From the NCBI GenBank assembly GCA_047601665.1, contig JASGIT010000001.1, positions 1,984,001-2,048,000 of the forward strand: 64,000 bases of DNA, read 5' to 3'. The position numbers and the translations under genes are program-made. The notes beneath the pieces were generated by a model that saw only the letters and a list, made by a program, of their open reading frames with translations, was not told the origin of the DNA and made no database searches. The stretch comes from JASGIT01 sp047601665. GTDB taxonomy: Bacteria; Pseudomonadota; Gammaproteobacteria; Burkholderiales; Burkholderiaceae_C. Each line of letters starts with the position of its first letter. The first letter of the stretch is position 1. Positions 24,734 through 35,359 of the stretch are shown piece by piece.

Positions 24734-26387
24734 GGTTGTCCGCTCCCGGCTGCGGCAGAGGCTGGCCGCCGACCACGGTGCCTGCGATGCGCACATCCTT
24801 CAGTGCAGCAGGGTTCATGGCCAGCGGATCATCCTCCAGCACGCAGAAGTCGGCGAATTTGCCGACCTCGATGGAGCCGATCAGGTGGTCCATGCGCAGC
24901 GTGAAGGCCGCGCCCATGGTGATGGCATACAGCGCATCGGGCACGGAAATGCACTCGGCAGCGCCGAGCTGCTGGCCGCTGGACGTCAGGCGGTTGACGG
25001 CGCACCAGGCCGTGAACAGCGGCCCCAGCGGCGTGATCGGCGCGTCGGAATGGATGGCCAGCGGCACGCCGTGGCGCAGCGCGGTAGCGCAGGCGTCCAT
25101 GCGGCTGGCGCGGTCGGGACCCATCGTCAGCGCGCGGTGCGCATCGCCCCAGTAGTAGATGTGGTTGGCGAACAGGTTGGCGCACAGCCCCAGGCGCGCC
25201 ATGCGGGCAAACTGCGCCTCGCTCGCCATCTGGCAGTGCTGTAGCGTGTGGCGATGGTCCCAGCGCGGGTGCGCGTCCAGCGCCTCCTCGATACCGTCCA
25301 GCGCCAGTTCGGTCGCCTCGTCGCCGTTGGTGTGGATGTGCAATTGAAAGCCCTGGGCGTGGAAGTCCTTGATGGTCGCCTTCAACTCGGCGGGCGGCAG
25401 GATCCAGATGCCATTGGGCGCGCCGTTGTGGTAGCCGGGCCAGCGCACGCGCGCGGTGAAGCCCTGGATGGAGCCATCGGCCACGATCTTCACCAGCCCG
25501 TAGTGCAGCTTGCCGTTGCCGGCGGCCTCGGCCTGCCGGGCGCGGATGCGCTCGCCGCCCTGCGCGCGGTTCACGCTGCCGTCCATGCAGACATAGGCGG
25601 GCACCAGGCGCACGGGGAAGCCGGGTGCTGCGGTCACCTCGGCCATCGCGGCGGCATTGGCGTCGCTCAGGTCGTTGACCAGGTCGGTGGCGGTGGTCAC
25701 GCCCGCGAGCTGCGCCATCTGGCCGAACATGCGCAGGCTGGCCGGGTCGCTGCCGGTCACGCGGAAGATATTGCCCGTCAGCCGCGTGATCGGGAACATG
25801 GCGGCGAATTCCTGCAGTTCTCCATTGGGTTCGCCGTCGGGGAAGCGGGCCACGCCTTCGATGTCGGTGTCCCGCGTGATGCCGGCCGCCGCCATGGCGG
25901 CGCGGTTGACGTTCATCAGATGCTGGCTGGCATGTAGGATGACCACGGGCCGGCTGGTCGAGACGCGATCGAGGTGGTCGGCCGTCATGCGTTCGCTGCC
26001 GAAGAAGATCGGGTCGAACCCCCAGGCCAGCAGCGGGGCCTTGGCGTCGCTCATGCTGCGCTCGGCGGCCACCAGGCGCTCGATCACCTCATCGAAGTCG
26101 CGGCAGCCTTGCCACGTCGTGCCATCGGGCGCGGTGCGCGCGTGGTAGCCCACGAAAGTGAAATTCCACAAGCCGCCCGCCATCAGGTGGCAGTGGCCTT
26201 CGACCAGGCCCGGCATCAGGACCTGGCCGGCAAAACGGCTGTCGAGCGCGTGGGGCCCCAAGGCTTGCATATGGGCCAGGTCGCCCACGGCCAGAACGCG
26301 GCCGTCGCGCACGGCAACGTGCGTCGCCTCGGGCTGCTGCGGGTTCATCGTGAGGATTTTGCGTGCCTGGAAAACGGTGATGGTCAT
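24726..26387 (-). CDS. YtcJ-type metal-dependent amidohydrolase
   Basis: A 553-aa enzyme of the amidohydrolase superfamily (Amidohydro_3). Metal ligands: LVEGHCHLM (HxH), KIVADGSIQGFTA with the lysine that may be carboxylated, HIHTNGD, HTLQHCQM and IHSDAPI (catalytic Asp). No signal peptide, so cytosolic. YtcJ-type enzymes hydrolyse amides or N-acyl bonds with varied specificity. It follows a complete peptide/opine ABC transporter and overlaps a CobW protein, so it likely processes the imported compound. The substrate is unknown. Confidence 0.87.
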   Translation of the reverse strand: MTITVFQARKILTMNPQQPEATHVAVRDGRVLAVGDLAHMQALGPHALDSRFAGQVLMPGLVEGHCHLMAGGLWNFTFVGYHARTAPDGTTWQGCRDFDEVIERLVAAERSMSDAKAPLLAWGFDPIFFGSERMTADHLDRVSTSRPVVILHASQHLMNVNRAAMAAAGITRDTDIEGVARFPDGEPNGELQEFAAMFPITRLTGNIFRVTGSDPASLRMFGQMAQLAGVTTATDLVNDLSDANAAAMAEVTAAPGFPVRLVPAYVCMDGSVNRAQGGERIRARQAEAAGNGKLHYGLVKIVADGSIQGFTARVRWPGYHNGAPNGIWILPPAELKATIKDFHAQGFQLHIHTNGDEATELALDGIEEALDAHPRWDHRHTLQHCQMASEAQFARMARLGLCANLFANHIYYWGDAHRALTMGPDRASRMDACATALRHGVPLAIHSDAPITPLGPLFTAWCAVNRLTSSGQQLGAAECISVPDALYAITMGAAFTLRMDHLIGSIEVGKFADFCVLEDDPLAMNPAALKDVRIAGTVVGGQPLPQPGADNHA

Positions 26388-26418
26388 GGGAAGCCTTGCA
26401 GGGAAAGGGCGGGGGAGA

Positions 26419-27461
26419 TCAGGCAGCCACAGGCAGTTGCAGCGGGCCGGTGGGAATGCCGCCAGCGGCGGTGACGCGATGGCAGGCCACCCAGTGGCCG
26501 GGCTGTACCTCGCGCGGCACCTGGGGCTGTTCGCAGCCGGCGCCGGCGGCCGGGCAGCGGCCCGCGAAGCGGCAGCCGGCGGGCGGGTTGATGGGACTGG
26601 GCGGATCGCCGACCAGCCGAATGCGCTGTGCCGCTCTTGCGCGCCCGCCCTTGACGGTAGGCGCTGCCGACATCAAGGCCACGCTGTAGGGGTGCAGCGG
26701 CCTGGCGAAGAAGACCTTGCGCGGCGCGCGCTCGACGATCTGGCCCAGGTACATGACGGCGATCTCGTCGCAGATGTGTTCCACCACCGCCATGTCATGC
26801 GAGATGAACAGGTAGGTCAGGCCGAGCTCGCGCTGCAGGCGTTTGAGCAGGTTCAGGATTTGCGCGCGGATGGCGATGTCCAGCGCCGACACCGGCTCGT
26901 CGCACACCACCAGTTCAGGGTGGGTCGCCAGGGCGCGCGCGATGTTGATGCGCTGGCGCTGGCCGCCCGAGAACTGGTGCGGAAAGAGGTGCTGCTGCTC
27001 GGGCCGCAGGCCGACGGCGGCAAAGAGCTCGTCCACGCGCGCCGCGCGTTCGGCCTTGGAGCCGATCTTCATCAGATCCAGCGGCGCGCGCACCGCTTCG
27101 CCCACCCGCTGGCGCGGATTGAGCGATGAGTACGGGTCCTGAAAGATCATCTGCACCCGGCGGCGCGCCTGGCGCATGGCCTCGTCCGGCAGCAGGCTCA
27201 AATCCGTGACCCCCAGGCGCACGCTGCCGTCGGTAATCGGGGCCAGGCGCATCACGGCCAGCGCCGTGGTGGTCTTGCCGGAGCCCGACTCGCCCACCAC
27301 CGCGAGCGTGGAGCCGCGCCGAACCTCGAAGTTGACGCCATCGACGGCGCGCACCACTTCGTTCCTGCCGCGGGGGAAGTGCACTTTCAGTTCGGTCACG
27401 GACAGCAGCACCGGTGCCGCCGGTTTGGCGTCCGCGCTGGACGGGAAATCCATCGGCTGGT

Positions 27462-27465
<4 letters not shown>
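26419..27465 (-). CDS. Peptide/nickel-type ABC transporter ATP-binding protein (DppF-like)
   Basis: A 348-aa ATPase. Walker A GESGSGKTTTALAVMRL, signature FSGGQRQRINIARAL, Walker B LVVCDEPVSALD, switch LFISHDMAVVEHI. The C-terminal oligopeptide-transporter extension has the cysteine pattern CRFAGRCP ... CEQPQ, which can hold an Fe-S cluster in DppD/DppF proteins. It overlaps the DppD-like gene by 4 bp. Confidence 0.92.
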
Positions 27466-28493
<1,028 letters not shown>

Positions 28494-28494
28494 G

Positions 28495-29394
28495 TCAACG
28501 CTCGCGCAGTTTGGGGTTGAGGGCATCGTTCAAGCCATCGCCAATCAGGCTGACGGCCAGCACCGTGAGAAAAATGGCCGCGCCGGGGATCGCCACGGCC
28601 CACCAGGCCGACAGAACGTACTGGCGGCTGGAGCCGATCATCATTCCCCAGCTCATCAGGTTCGGATCGCCCAGGCCGAGGAAGGACAGACCGGCCTCGA
28701 ACAGGATGGCCGAGCCAATGGCCAGCGTTGCGGACACCACCAGCGGCGCCACGCAGTTGGGCAGGATGACCTTACAGATGATGCGTGCGTCACGCGCGCC
28801 GATGGAGCGCTCGGCGCGCACGAATTCGAGGTCGCGCACCTTCATGAACTCGGCGCGCGCCAGCCTCGCCGTGGCGGGCCAGCTCACCAGCCCGATCGAC
28901 AGCACCACGGTCACCAGGCTGGGCGTGAACAGCGTGACGACCACCATGGCGAACAGCAGCGCGGGCAGCACCTGGAAGAACTCCGTCACGCGGGATAGCG
29001 CGTTGTCGATCTTCCCGCCGTAGTAGCCCGCGAAAGCCCCCAGCGTGATGCCGATGGCCACGGACAGCAGGGCCGCAACGGCTCCAACCAGCAACGTGGC
29101 GCGACCGCCGTAGAGCAGCGCGATGGCCACGTCGCGGCCGAGATAGTCGGTGCCGAGCCAGGCGTCTTCGCTGCCCGGCGGCGACAGCGGCGCGGCGCGA
29201 ATCTCGAACGGATCCGCGGGGTACAGCCAGGGGCCGGCGACGGCAATGACCACGATCAACGCCAGCAGCGCCAGCCCGGCCACGGCCGCCGGGTTGCGGA
29301 TGAACATGCGTGCCGCCTCGCGCGCTGGTGAGGGTGTGGCCGGCGCAGGCACGGCGGACGCCGGAGAGAGGGAGGTTGTGGGCATGGCGTTCAT
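28495..29394 (-). CDS. Peptide-type ABC transporter permease (DppC-like)
   Basis: A 299-aa permease with an OppC_N segment (AREAARMFIRNPAAVAGLALLALIVVIAVAG) and about six helices. The coupling loop includes RSIGARDARIICKVILPNC, and the C-terminus has ILFEAGLSFLGLGDPNLMSWGMMI. The start overlaps the DppB-like stop (ATGA); an ATG three codons later is an alternative. Confidence 0.93.
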   Translation of the reverse strand: MNAMPTTSLSPASAVPAPATPSPAREAARMFIRNPAAVAGLALLALIVVIAVAGPWLYPADPFEIRAAPLSPPGSEDAWLGTDYLGRDVAIALLYGGRATLLVGAVAALLSVAIGITLGAFAGYYGGKIDNALSRVTEFFQVLPALLFAMVVVTLFTPSLVTVVLSIGLVSWPATARLARAEFMKVRDLEFVRAERSIGARDARIICKVILPNCVAPLVVSATLAIGSAILFEAGLSFLGLGDPNLMSWGMMIGSSRQYVLSAWWAVAIPGAAIFLTVLAVSLIGDGLNDALNPKLRER

Positions 29395-30365
29395 CGCTTC
29401 TGGATACGGGGGTCGACCAGGCGGTAGCACAGGTCGGTCAGCAGGTTCATCACCAGCACGACCACCGCCGACAGCAGCAGCACGCCGAGGATGGTGGGGT
29501 AGTCGCGCCGCAGCACCGATTCGAAGGCCAGCCGGCCCAGCCCCGGCCAGTTGAAAACCGTCTCGACCAGGATGGCCCCGGCCAGCACGTTGCCGAATTG
29601 CAGGCCCAGGATGGTGACGACGGGCAGGATGGCATTGCGCAGCGCGTGCTTGTAGAGCACCACCCGGTCCGCCAGCCCCTTGGCGCGGGCGGTGCGGATG
29701 AAATCCGCTCCCAGCACTTCCAGCATACTGGCGCGCGCCAGGCGGCTGTACTGGGCCAGGTACACCAGCGACAGCGTCGTCATCGGCAATACCAGGTGCC
29801 ACAACACATCCAGCACACCGGCCAGCCCTTTGCCATCGCTGTCCACCGAACGCATTTCCGACACCGGCAGCACGGGCCAGACCGAGGCGAATAGGATCAT
29901 CAGCATCATCCCGGTCCAGAACACCGGCGCGGCAAAGCCGGCTAGCGACAGCACCGTGATGAGTTGCGACAACAGCCCGTTGGGCCGGCGCGCGGCCAGC
30001 GTGCCCAGCCCGGTTCCCACGACGAAGGCGCACAGCACGGAGCAGACCACCAGCAGCAGCGTGGCGGGCACGCGCTCGACGATCAGCCCCGTGACCGGCA
30101 GGTTGAAAAAGTAGGAGTAGCCCAGATCGAGCCGCGCCACGCGGCCCAGATAGACCGCCAGCTGCACGGGCAGCGGTTTGTCCAGCCCGTAGGACTGGCG
30201 CAACTCGGCCTTAACCTCTTCGGACATGCCGCCGCTCGCGCCGGCGATGGTCTCCACCGGGTCGCCGGGCGCGGCGTGCACCAGAACGAAGTTCAGGACC
30301 ACCACGGCCAGCACCAGCAGCATCGCTTGGCAGAGCCGGGAAACGACAGGCCGTAAAGCGCTCAT
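29391..30365 (-). CDS. Peptide-type ABC transporter permease (DppB-like)
   Basis: A 324-aa permease. The N-terminal helix LCQAMLLVLAVVVLNFVLVHAAPGDPVETIAG is the usual DppB opening, followed by YGLDKPLPVQLAVYLGRVARLDLGYS. EAA loop RTARAKGLADRVVLYKHALRNAILPVVTI, then ILVETVFNWPGLGRLAFESVLRRDYPTI. It forms the channel with the DppC-like partner. Confidence 0.94.
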   Translation of the reverse strand: MSALRPVVSRLCQAMLLVLAVVVLNFVLVHAAPGDPVETIAGASGGMSEEVKAELRQSYGLDKPLPVQLAVYLGRVARLDLGYSYFFNLPVTGLIVERVPATLLLVVCSVLCAFVVGTGLGTLAARRPNGLLSQLITVLSLAGFAAPVFWTGMMLMILFASVWPVLPVSEMRSVDSDGKGLAGVLDVLWHLVLPMTTLSLVYLAQYSRLARASMLEVLGADFIRTARAKGLADRVVLYKHALRNAILPVVTILGLQFGNVLAGAILVETVFNWPGLGRLAFESVLRRDYPTILGVLLLSAVVVLVMNLLTDLCYRLVDPRIQKR

Positions 30366-30378
30366 GATGCGGCCCCTC

Positions 30379-31971
30379 TCACTTCAGGTACACGTCATCC
30401 ATCGGGGAGGCCGGGCCCCAGATGGTCGTCGGAAGATTGCCCACCTTCTTGCTGGCCACCATGTAGTAGGGCGTCAGGTTGATGAAGACGATCGGCACCT
30501 CGTCCGTCACGATCTTCTGGAAGCTTGCATAGTCCGCCTTGCGCTTGGCCGGATCGACGGTCGCGCCGGCGGCATTGAGCAGCGCGTCCACTTTCGGGTT
30601 CCTGTAGGACTGCGTGTTGGTCCAGATGATGGGCTTGATGTTGTTCGACAGGTAAGTGCGGTGCACGCCGATGACCGGATCCCCCCAGTTGAAAACGGTG
30701 TCCATGGTCATGTCGAAGTCGTGCGCGGCAATGCGCTGGGACCAGGCTGGGAAGTCCGCGGAAGCGCGCACCTCCACCGTGATGCCCACCTTCTTGAGTT
30801 GCGAGCGCAGGTACTCGGCCACGTTCTTCTGCTGCTCGTCGTTGCCGGGCAGGTAGTCGATGGTCAGCTTGAACCGCTCGCCTCCCGCGCCGGCCTTGTG
30901 CCCGGCCTGGTCCAGCAGCGCGGCGGACTTTTGCAGATCCAGTGGGTACTTCACCAGGTCCGCCGTGGCCCAGGGGCTGCTGGGAACGATGGGGCCGTCG
31001 GCCACGGTGGCAAAGCCGCCCATCAGCGCCTTGACGATGAAGTTCTTGTCGATGGCGTAGGCAATGGCCTTGCGCACTTTCACATCGTCCAGAGGCTTCT
31101 TTGCCGTGTTGAAGGCCAGCCAGTTGATCGGGCCGATGCCCTCGCTGCCTTTGTCCGTGATCTGTATGTTGGGGTTGGCCTTCAGGCGGCGCAGATCCAC
31201 CGAACTGGCCGTGTACGGCATCATGTGGATGTCGCCGCGCTCCAGGCCCAGCAGCAGGCTCTGGGAGTCGGGCGAGAGCGTCTCGATGATCTTGTCCAGG
31301 TGGGGCTTGCCCGGCAGGAAGAACTTGTCGAACTTTTCCATGACGATGCGCTGGCCGGGCTTGAACTCGATCAGCTTGAACGGGCCCGAGCCCACCACGT
31401 TCTGGCTGTTGCGCGGGTGGTTCTTCAGGTCGGTGCCATCGCCGTAGATGTGCTTGGGCATGATGGGGCACAGCGCGGGCGACATGGCCAGCACGATCGC
31501 CGGGTGGGGCGTGCTCATGCGGATGATGGCGGTCTGTGCGTTGGGCGTTTCGACTTTCTCGACGGGCGCCAGCATGGTCGAGAAGGGGTGGTTGGCCTTG
31601 ATCGCCATGATGGAGAAGGCCACGTCTGCCGAGGAGATGGGTTTGCCATCGTGGAACACGGCGTTCTTGCGCAGGTTCAGCGTGAGCGATTTGCCGTCGT
31701 CCGACAGCTTCCACGACTCGGCCAGGTAGGGCTGCGGGTTCCACTTGTCGTCGAAGCGCAAGGGGCTGGCGAAGATCTGCGTGGAAGGCACTGCCGTGGC
31801 AATGCCCGATTGCACGCCGCCATTGAGATGGCGCGGGGCCTGGGTCGAGCCAATGACCAGCGTGCCGCCGTTTTTGATGTCCTGCGCGGCGGCAGGCTGG
31901 GCCAGCAGGCCGGCCGCCAGCGCGGCGGCGGTCAGTGCAAGGGTTCGGCGTGAAAAGGACAGCGGTTTCAT
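30379..31971 (-). CDS. Peptide-type ABC transporter substrate-binding protein (family 5)
   Basis: A 530-aa periplasmic receptor. Signal peptide with RRTLALTAAALAAGLLAQPAAAQ. Family-5 marks: NGGTLVIGSTQAPRHLNGGVQSG, WNPQPYLAESWKLSDDGKSLTLNLRKNAVFHDGKPISSADVAFSI, VVGSGPFKLIEF, and VRKAIAYAIDKNFIV. First gene of a seven-gene minus-strand unit ending in cobW. Ligand could be a peptide, opine or other conjugate. A tandem TGGNNCCA operator lies 87-116 bp upstream of the start. Confidence 0.92.
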   Translation of the reverse strand: MKPLSFSRRTLALTAAALAAGLLAQPAAAQDIKNGGTLVIGSTQAPRHLNGGVQSGIATAVPSTQIFASPLRFDDKWNPQPYLAESWKLSDDGKSLTLNLRKNAVFHDGKPISSADVAFSIMAIKANHPFSTMLAPVEKVETPNAQTAIIRMSTPHPAIVLAMSPALCPIMPKHIYGDGTDLKNHPRNSQNVVGSGPFKLIEFKPGQRIVMEKFDKFFLPGKPHLDKIIETLSPDSQSLLLGLERGDIHMMPYTASSVDLRRLKANPNIQITDKGSEGIGPINWLAFNTAKKPLDDVKVRKAIAYAIDKNFIVKALMGGFATVADGPIVPSSPWATADLVKYPLDLQKSAALLDQAGHKAGAGGERFKLTIDYLPGNDEQQKNVAEYLRSQLKKVGITVEVRASADFPAWSQRIAAHDFDMTMDTVFNWGDPVIGVHRTYLSNNIKPIIWTNTQSYRNPKVDALLNAAGATVDPAKRKADYASFQKIVTDEVPIVFINLTPYYMVASKKVGNLPTTIWGPASPMDDVYLK

Positions 31972-32057
31972 GCGATTCGCTCCTGGAGCATGGAAGGGCG
32001 GGATGCCAACATCAAAGATGCATGGCATTCAGTCTAGGAACGGAAGCCGGGTCGCCG

Positions 32058-32087
32058 TGGCGCCAGAGCCATCGGCCATTGGTGCCA
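32058..32087. promoter_or_regulatory. Tandem TGGNNCCA operator facing dppA
   Basis: TGGCGCCA (32058-32065) and TGGTGCCA (32080-32087), spacing 22 bp. It lies on the dppA side of the 298-bp dppA/mocR divergent region. Confidence 0.65.
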
Positions 32088-32200
32088 CGCCGCGCGGCGC
32101 CAAGCCTGCCCCGGGAATGCAAAAGGCCGCCGCCTTCGCGGGCAGCGGCCTGGCGATTCAGGTGCGGGCTTCAGCGGAACAGCTGGCCTGTTCTTTGCGT

Positions 32201-32230
32201 TGGTTCCAGAGACTGGCCGTTGTGGCGCCA
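32201..32230. promoter_or_regulatory. Tandem TGGNNCCA operator facing mocR
   Basis: TGGTTCCA (32201-32208) and TGGCGCCA (32223-32230), spacing 22 bp. It ends 40 bp before the mocR start, a position suited to autoregulation. The intervening 32088-32200 holds a GC-rich stretch with no feature I can support. Confidence 0.65.
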
Positions 32231-32269
32231 GTCCAGAACAGGCCGACGACAGGCCCCGGGGGAATCACC

Positions 32270-33775
32270 ATGCTGGAACCTTATTTGCGCCCCTTCGAGC
32301 CGGGCCGCGGCCTGCAGGAGCAACTGCGCGAGTGCCTGCTCAACGCCGTGCTCGACGGCGCGCTGCCGCCCACCGAGCCTCTGCCTTCGTCGCGCAAGCT
32401 GAGCCAGTTGCTCAAGGTGTCGCGCAACACCGTGGTGCTGGTCTATGAGCAATTGATGCGCGACGGCTTTCTGTCGGCGGTGGACCGGCGGGGCTACTTC
32501 GTCAACGAAGGCTTCGTGCGCAAGCAGTTGCGCGTGCGCCTGCTGCCCGTGCCGGAAAAATGGTTTACCCCGGGCCAGGACGCACCTGATTGGGGAAAGC
32601 GCCTGGGGCAGCGCACTGTGGTGGAGCCCGCCATCGTCAAGCCGCGCAACTGGCGCGACTACACCTACCCCTTCATCTACGGCCAAGTGGAGTACGACGA
32701 GGCCACCGCCGCGCGCTGGCGGCACTGCACCCGGCTGGCCCAGACGCGCGCCCACCTGCAAAGCTGGATGGACGACCACGTGATGCATGACGACCCGCTG
32801 CTGGTCGAGCAGATCGTGCAGCGCGTGCTGCCGCGCCGGGCCATCCGCGCCCGGCCCGAGCAGGTGCTGGTAACGGTGGGCACGCAGAACTCCCTGTTCC
32901 TGCTGGCCCAGGCGCTGGCGCATCCTGAACTGGTGTTCGGCATGGAAAACCCCGGCTACGTGGACGCGCGCAACATCTTTGCGCGGGCGGGCTGCCAGAT
33001 GCGCCCGCTGCGCGTGGACAGCCAGGGCCTGGTGCCGGGCGCGCATTTGCATACGTGCGACCTGGTGTTCTGCACGCCCAGCTACCAGTCGCCCACGGGC
33101 GTCACCATGCCCGTCTACCGGCGCATGGACCTGCTGGAGCGCGCGCGCCAGCACGACTTCGTGCTGATCGAGGATGACTACGACACCGAATTCAACGACC
33201 TGGGCAGCAACCACCCGGCGCTCAAGAGCTTTGACGACAGCGGTCGCGTCATCTATCTGGGCAGCCTGAGCAAGAACCTCCTGCCGGGCCTGCGCCTGGG
33301 CTTCATCGTGGCCGACGAAGCGCTGATCGAAGCCCTGCGCGCGCTGCGCCGCTATGTCTATCGCCACCCGCCGACGAACAACCAGCGCACCATGGCCCTG
33401 TTCCTGTGGATGGGCTATGGCGAAGAGCACGCGCGCCGCTGGCGCGAGCGGCTGGCGCCCAAATGGCAGGCCATCAGCCGCGCGCTGGCGGCCCAATTGC
33501 CGCAGTGCCGTAGCATGAGCCTGCCAGGCAGTTCCCTGCTATGGGTGCAGGGGCCGCAGGAGCTGGATGCGCGCACGCTGCAAATCCACGCCGCGCGCCG
33601 CGGCGTGCTGATCGAGCCGGGCGACGTGCATTTCTTCGAGAGCGCGCAGCGCCCCACGCAATTCTTCCGCCTCGGCTTCGGGGCCATGCCTTTGCATCAG
33701 ATCGAGCCCGGCATGACGGCGCTGGGCATGGCCTGGCGTGACTGCCTGGATGCAGGCATCAAAAAAGAGAGCTGA
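32270..33775 (+). CDS. MocR-family (GntR/aminotransferase) PLP-dependent transcriptional regulator
   Basis: A 501-aa regulator. The N-terminal GntR winged helix (about 8-75) has LPPTEPLPSSRKLSQLLKVSRNTVVLVYEQLMRDGFL, followed by a linker and a type-I aminotransferase fold (about 150-490). PLP-site residues: NPGYVD, CTPSYQSPTGVTM, IEDDYDTEF (Asp to PLP N1) and YLGSLSKNLLPGLRLGF with the Schiff-base Lys at about 335. MocR proteins sense amino compounds such as taurine, GABA or D-amino acids through PLP. ATG 32270 follows GGGGGAAT. It is flanked by tauABC/dpp and a PuuB-like oxidase, all with matching operators. Confidence 0.93.
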   Translation: MLEPYLRPFEPGRGLQEQLRECLLNAVLDGALPPTEPLPSSRKLSQLLKVSRNTVVLVYEQLMRDGFLSAVDRRGYFVNEGFVRKQLRVRLLPVPEKWFTPGQDAPDWGKRLGQRTVVEPAIVKPRNWRDYTYPFIYGQVEYDEATAARWRHCTRLAQTRAHLQSWMDDHVMHDDPLLVEQIVQRVLPRRAIRARPEQVLVTVGTQNSLFLLAQALAHPELVFGMENPGYVDARNIFARAGCQMRPLRVDSQGLVPGAHLHTCDLVFCTPSYQSPTGVTMPVYRRMDLLERARQHDFVLIEDDYDTEFNDLGSNHPALKSFDDSGRVIYLGSLSKNLLPGLRLGFIVADEALIEALRALRRYVYRHPPTNNQRTMALFLWMGYGEEHARRWRERLAPKWQAISRALAAQLPQCRSMSLPGSSLLWVQGPQELDARTLQIHAARRGVLIEPGDVHFFESAQRPTQFFRLGFGAMPLHQIEPGMTALGMAWRDCLDAGIKKES

Positions 33776-33852
33776 TACCGCAGTCTGACAGCCATTTTGG
33801 AAGCTTTATCTATCTGAAAATGGCTTGTAGATTGCGGTAGCAGCTATCTTTT
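33763..33852. repeat. Long imperfect inverted repeat acting as a bidirectional terminator
   Basis: Arms 33763-33798 and 33817-33852 (about 36 bp, few mismatches; cores ACCGCAGTCTGACAGCCATTTT and AAAATGGCTTGTAGATTGCGGT) enclose an 18-nt loop. A-rich sequence flanks the left and T-rich the right, so it should terminate both the MocR gene and the convergent oxidase. Both stop codons fall within or at the edge of the arms. It resembles a second dispersed repeat family, sharing the AGCTAT/CAGCT ends of the first. Confidence 0.8.
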
Positions 33853-35264
33853 CAGAAGCGGCCTTCGTCCTTGTAGTGGTACCAGTGGTACAGCGCCCGC
33901 TGCCCCAGGCGCCGCGCCGGGGCGAACAGGCGCGACTGCGGCAGGCGGATGTCGTTGAACAGGAAAGGGTAGTCCAGCGCGCCGTGGTAGATCGGCAGGT
34001 CGAACTGCGGCAGTTGCTGCCCGGCGATGCGCTGTGCCAGCCGCCGTCCGGCATGGGCCGAGAACGACACGCCGTTGCCGCCGTAGCCCAGCGCGTAGAA
34101 CACGCTCTGGCGCGGGTCGGGCTGGGCGATGCGCGGCATCATGTCGTGGCTCACGTCCACCCAGCCCCACCACGAATAGTCGATCGGGATGCCGCGCAGC
34201 GCCGGGAACTTGCGGTGCAGCCCCTCGACCAGCACCGCCATGTGGCGCGGGTGGGGCGCGTCGGCCCCGGTGACGGAGCTGCGGCTGCCGATCTGCACGC
34301 GCCGGTCGGGCAGCAGGCGGTAGTAGTAGCGCAGCGTGCGCGTGTCGGTGATGACCTCGTGCGTGCGGAAACCCGTGGCGTCGATCTCGGCATCGGTCAG
34401 CGGCCTTGTGACCATCGAGTTCGACAGAATGGGCATGACCTTGGCGTCCAGGCTCGGGTGCAGTCCGAAACTGGTGTAGCCGCCCGTGCAAAAGCCCACG
34501 GCCCGCGCCTTGACCGTGCCGCCCGGCGTTTGCAGATGGTGCACGCCGCCGCGCGTGGCGAAGCCCGTCACCGGGCTGGCCGTGTGCACCTTCACGCCCA
34601 GCGCGCGCGCCGCGCGCAGGTAGGCGAAGGCGAGCTTGAGCGGATGCACGCCGATGCCGTCCGGCTCGTGCTGCGCGCCGTGGCATTCCTGGTCGTTGAC
34701 ATACTGGGTGCGCACCTCCTCGGCGGAGAGCAGGCGCGCGTCGTAGCCGAACACCTCGCGCATCACCTGGGTCTCGTGGCGCAGAAAGTCCATTTTCTCG
34801 GGCCGGTGGGCGATGTAGAGATGCCCGCCGTGCTGCGGCTCGCATTCGGGGAATTCGCGCACCAGGCTTTTGAAAGTCTCGAAGCCCTCGCGGATTTCGG
34901 CGTCCAGCCGCAGCGCCGTCGGCTTGCCCCAGCGCGCGATCCATTGCGAGCGGTACATGCGCCCGCTGGCGTTCTGCCCCTGGCCGCCGTTGCGGCTGGT
35001 GCAGCCCCAGGCGCTCTGGTTGGCCTCCAGCACCGTGGCGCGGATGCCGTGTTCGCGCGCCAGGAACAGCGCCGCCGCCAGCCCGGTGAAACCGCTGCCG
35101 ACGATCACCACATCGGCATCCAGGTCGCCCGCCACCGGCCCGTCGTCGGCGGGCGGCTCGCCTGCCGTGGCCACCCAATAGGTCGGCGCATAGTCCCGGC
35201 CCTGGCCGGGGTGGGGGGCGACCAGGGGGTCGTATTGCGGGTCGTAAGCGGCCTTGCTCGGCAT
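33852..35264 (-). CDS. FAD-dependent amine oxidoreductase (DAO/PuuB-like)
   Basis: A 470-aa flavoprotein. A ~50-residue leader with YDPLVAPHPGQGRDYAPTYWVAT precedes the dinucleotide fold VVIVGSGFTGLAAALFLAREHG, then ATVLEANQSAWGCTSRNGGQ, which is close to the PuuB (gamma-glutamylputrescine oxidase) and DadA-type pattern. Late marks: IGSRSSVTG, YSWWGWVDVSHDMMPRIA and FYALGYGGNGVSFSAHAGRRLA. It probably oxidises a primary or secondary amine. ATG 35264 follows GGAGAT; an open extension upstream to 35390 covers the operators and is unlikely to be coding. Divergent from the SnoaL gene. Confidence 0.87.
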   Translation of the reverse strand: MPSKAAYDPQYDPLVAPHPGQGRDYAPTYWVATAGEPPADDGPVAGDLDADVVIVGSGFTGLAAALFLAREHGIRATVLEANQSAWGCTSRNGGQGQNASGRMYRSQWIARWGKPTALRLDAEIREGFETFKSLVREFPECEPQHGGHLYIAHRPEKMDFLRHETQVMREVFGYDARLLSAEEVRTQYVNDQECHGAQHEPDGIGVHPLKLAFAYLRAARALGVKVHTASPVTGFATRGGVHHLQTPGGTVKARAVGFCTGGYTSFGLHPSLDAKVMPILSNSMVTRPLTDAEIDATGFRTHEVITDTRTLRYYYRLLPDRRVQIGSRSSVTGADAPHPRHMAVLVEGLHRKFPALRGIPIDYSWWGWVDVSHDMMPRIAQPDPRQSVFYALGYGGNGVSFSAHAGRRLAQRIAGQQLPQFDLPIYHGALDYPFLFNDIRLPQSRLFAPARRLGQRALYHWYHYKDEGRF

Positions 35265-35322
35265 CGTGCATCTCCAGCCAGAAATCAATGGCGGCATCTT
35301 GCGGCGCGGCCCGCGGGCTGCC

Positions 35323-35352
35323 TGGTGCCAGTGGTCGAACGCCATGGGTCCA
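35323..35352. promoter_or_regulatory. Tandem TGGNNCCA operator, pair 1 of the oxidase/SnoaL region
   Basis: TGGTGCCA (35323-35330) and TGGGTCCA (35345-35352), spacing 22 bp, 58 bp upstream of the oxidase start. Confidence 0.65.
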
Positions 35353-35359
35353 GCCCGGT

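Noticed and set aside
32270..33775. Naming the MocR gene tauR
   Set aside because: tauABC carries the motif, but so do a peptide transporter and an amine oxidase, and the motif differs from the CTGGAC-type TauR site I remember. The ligand is left open.
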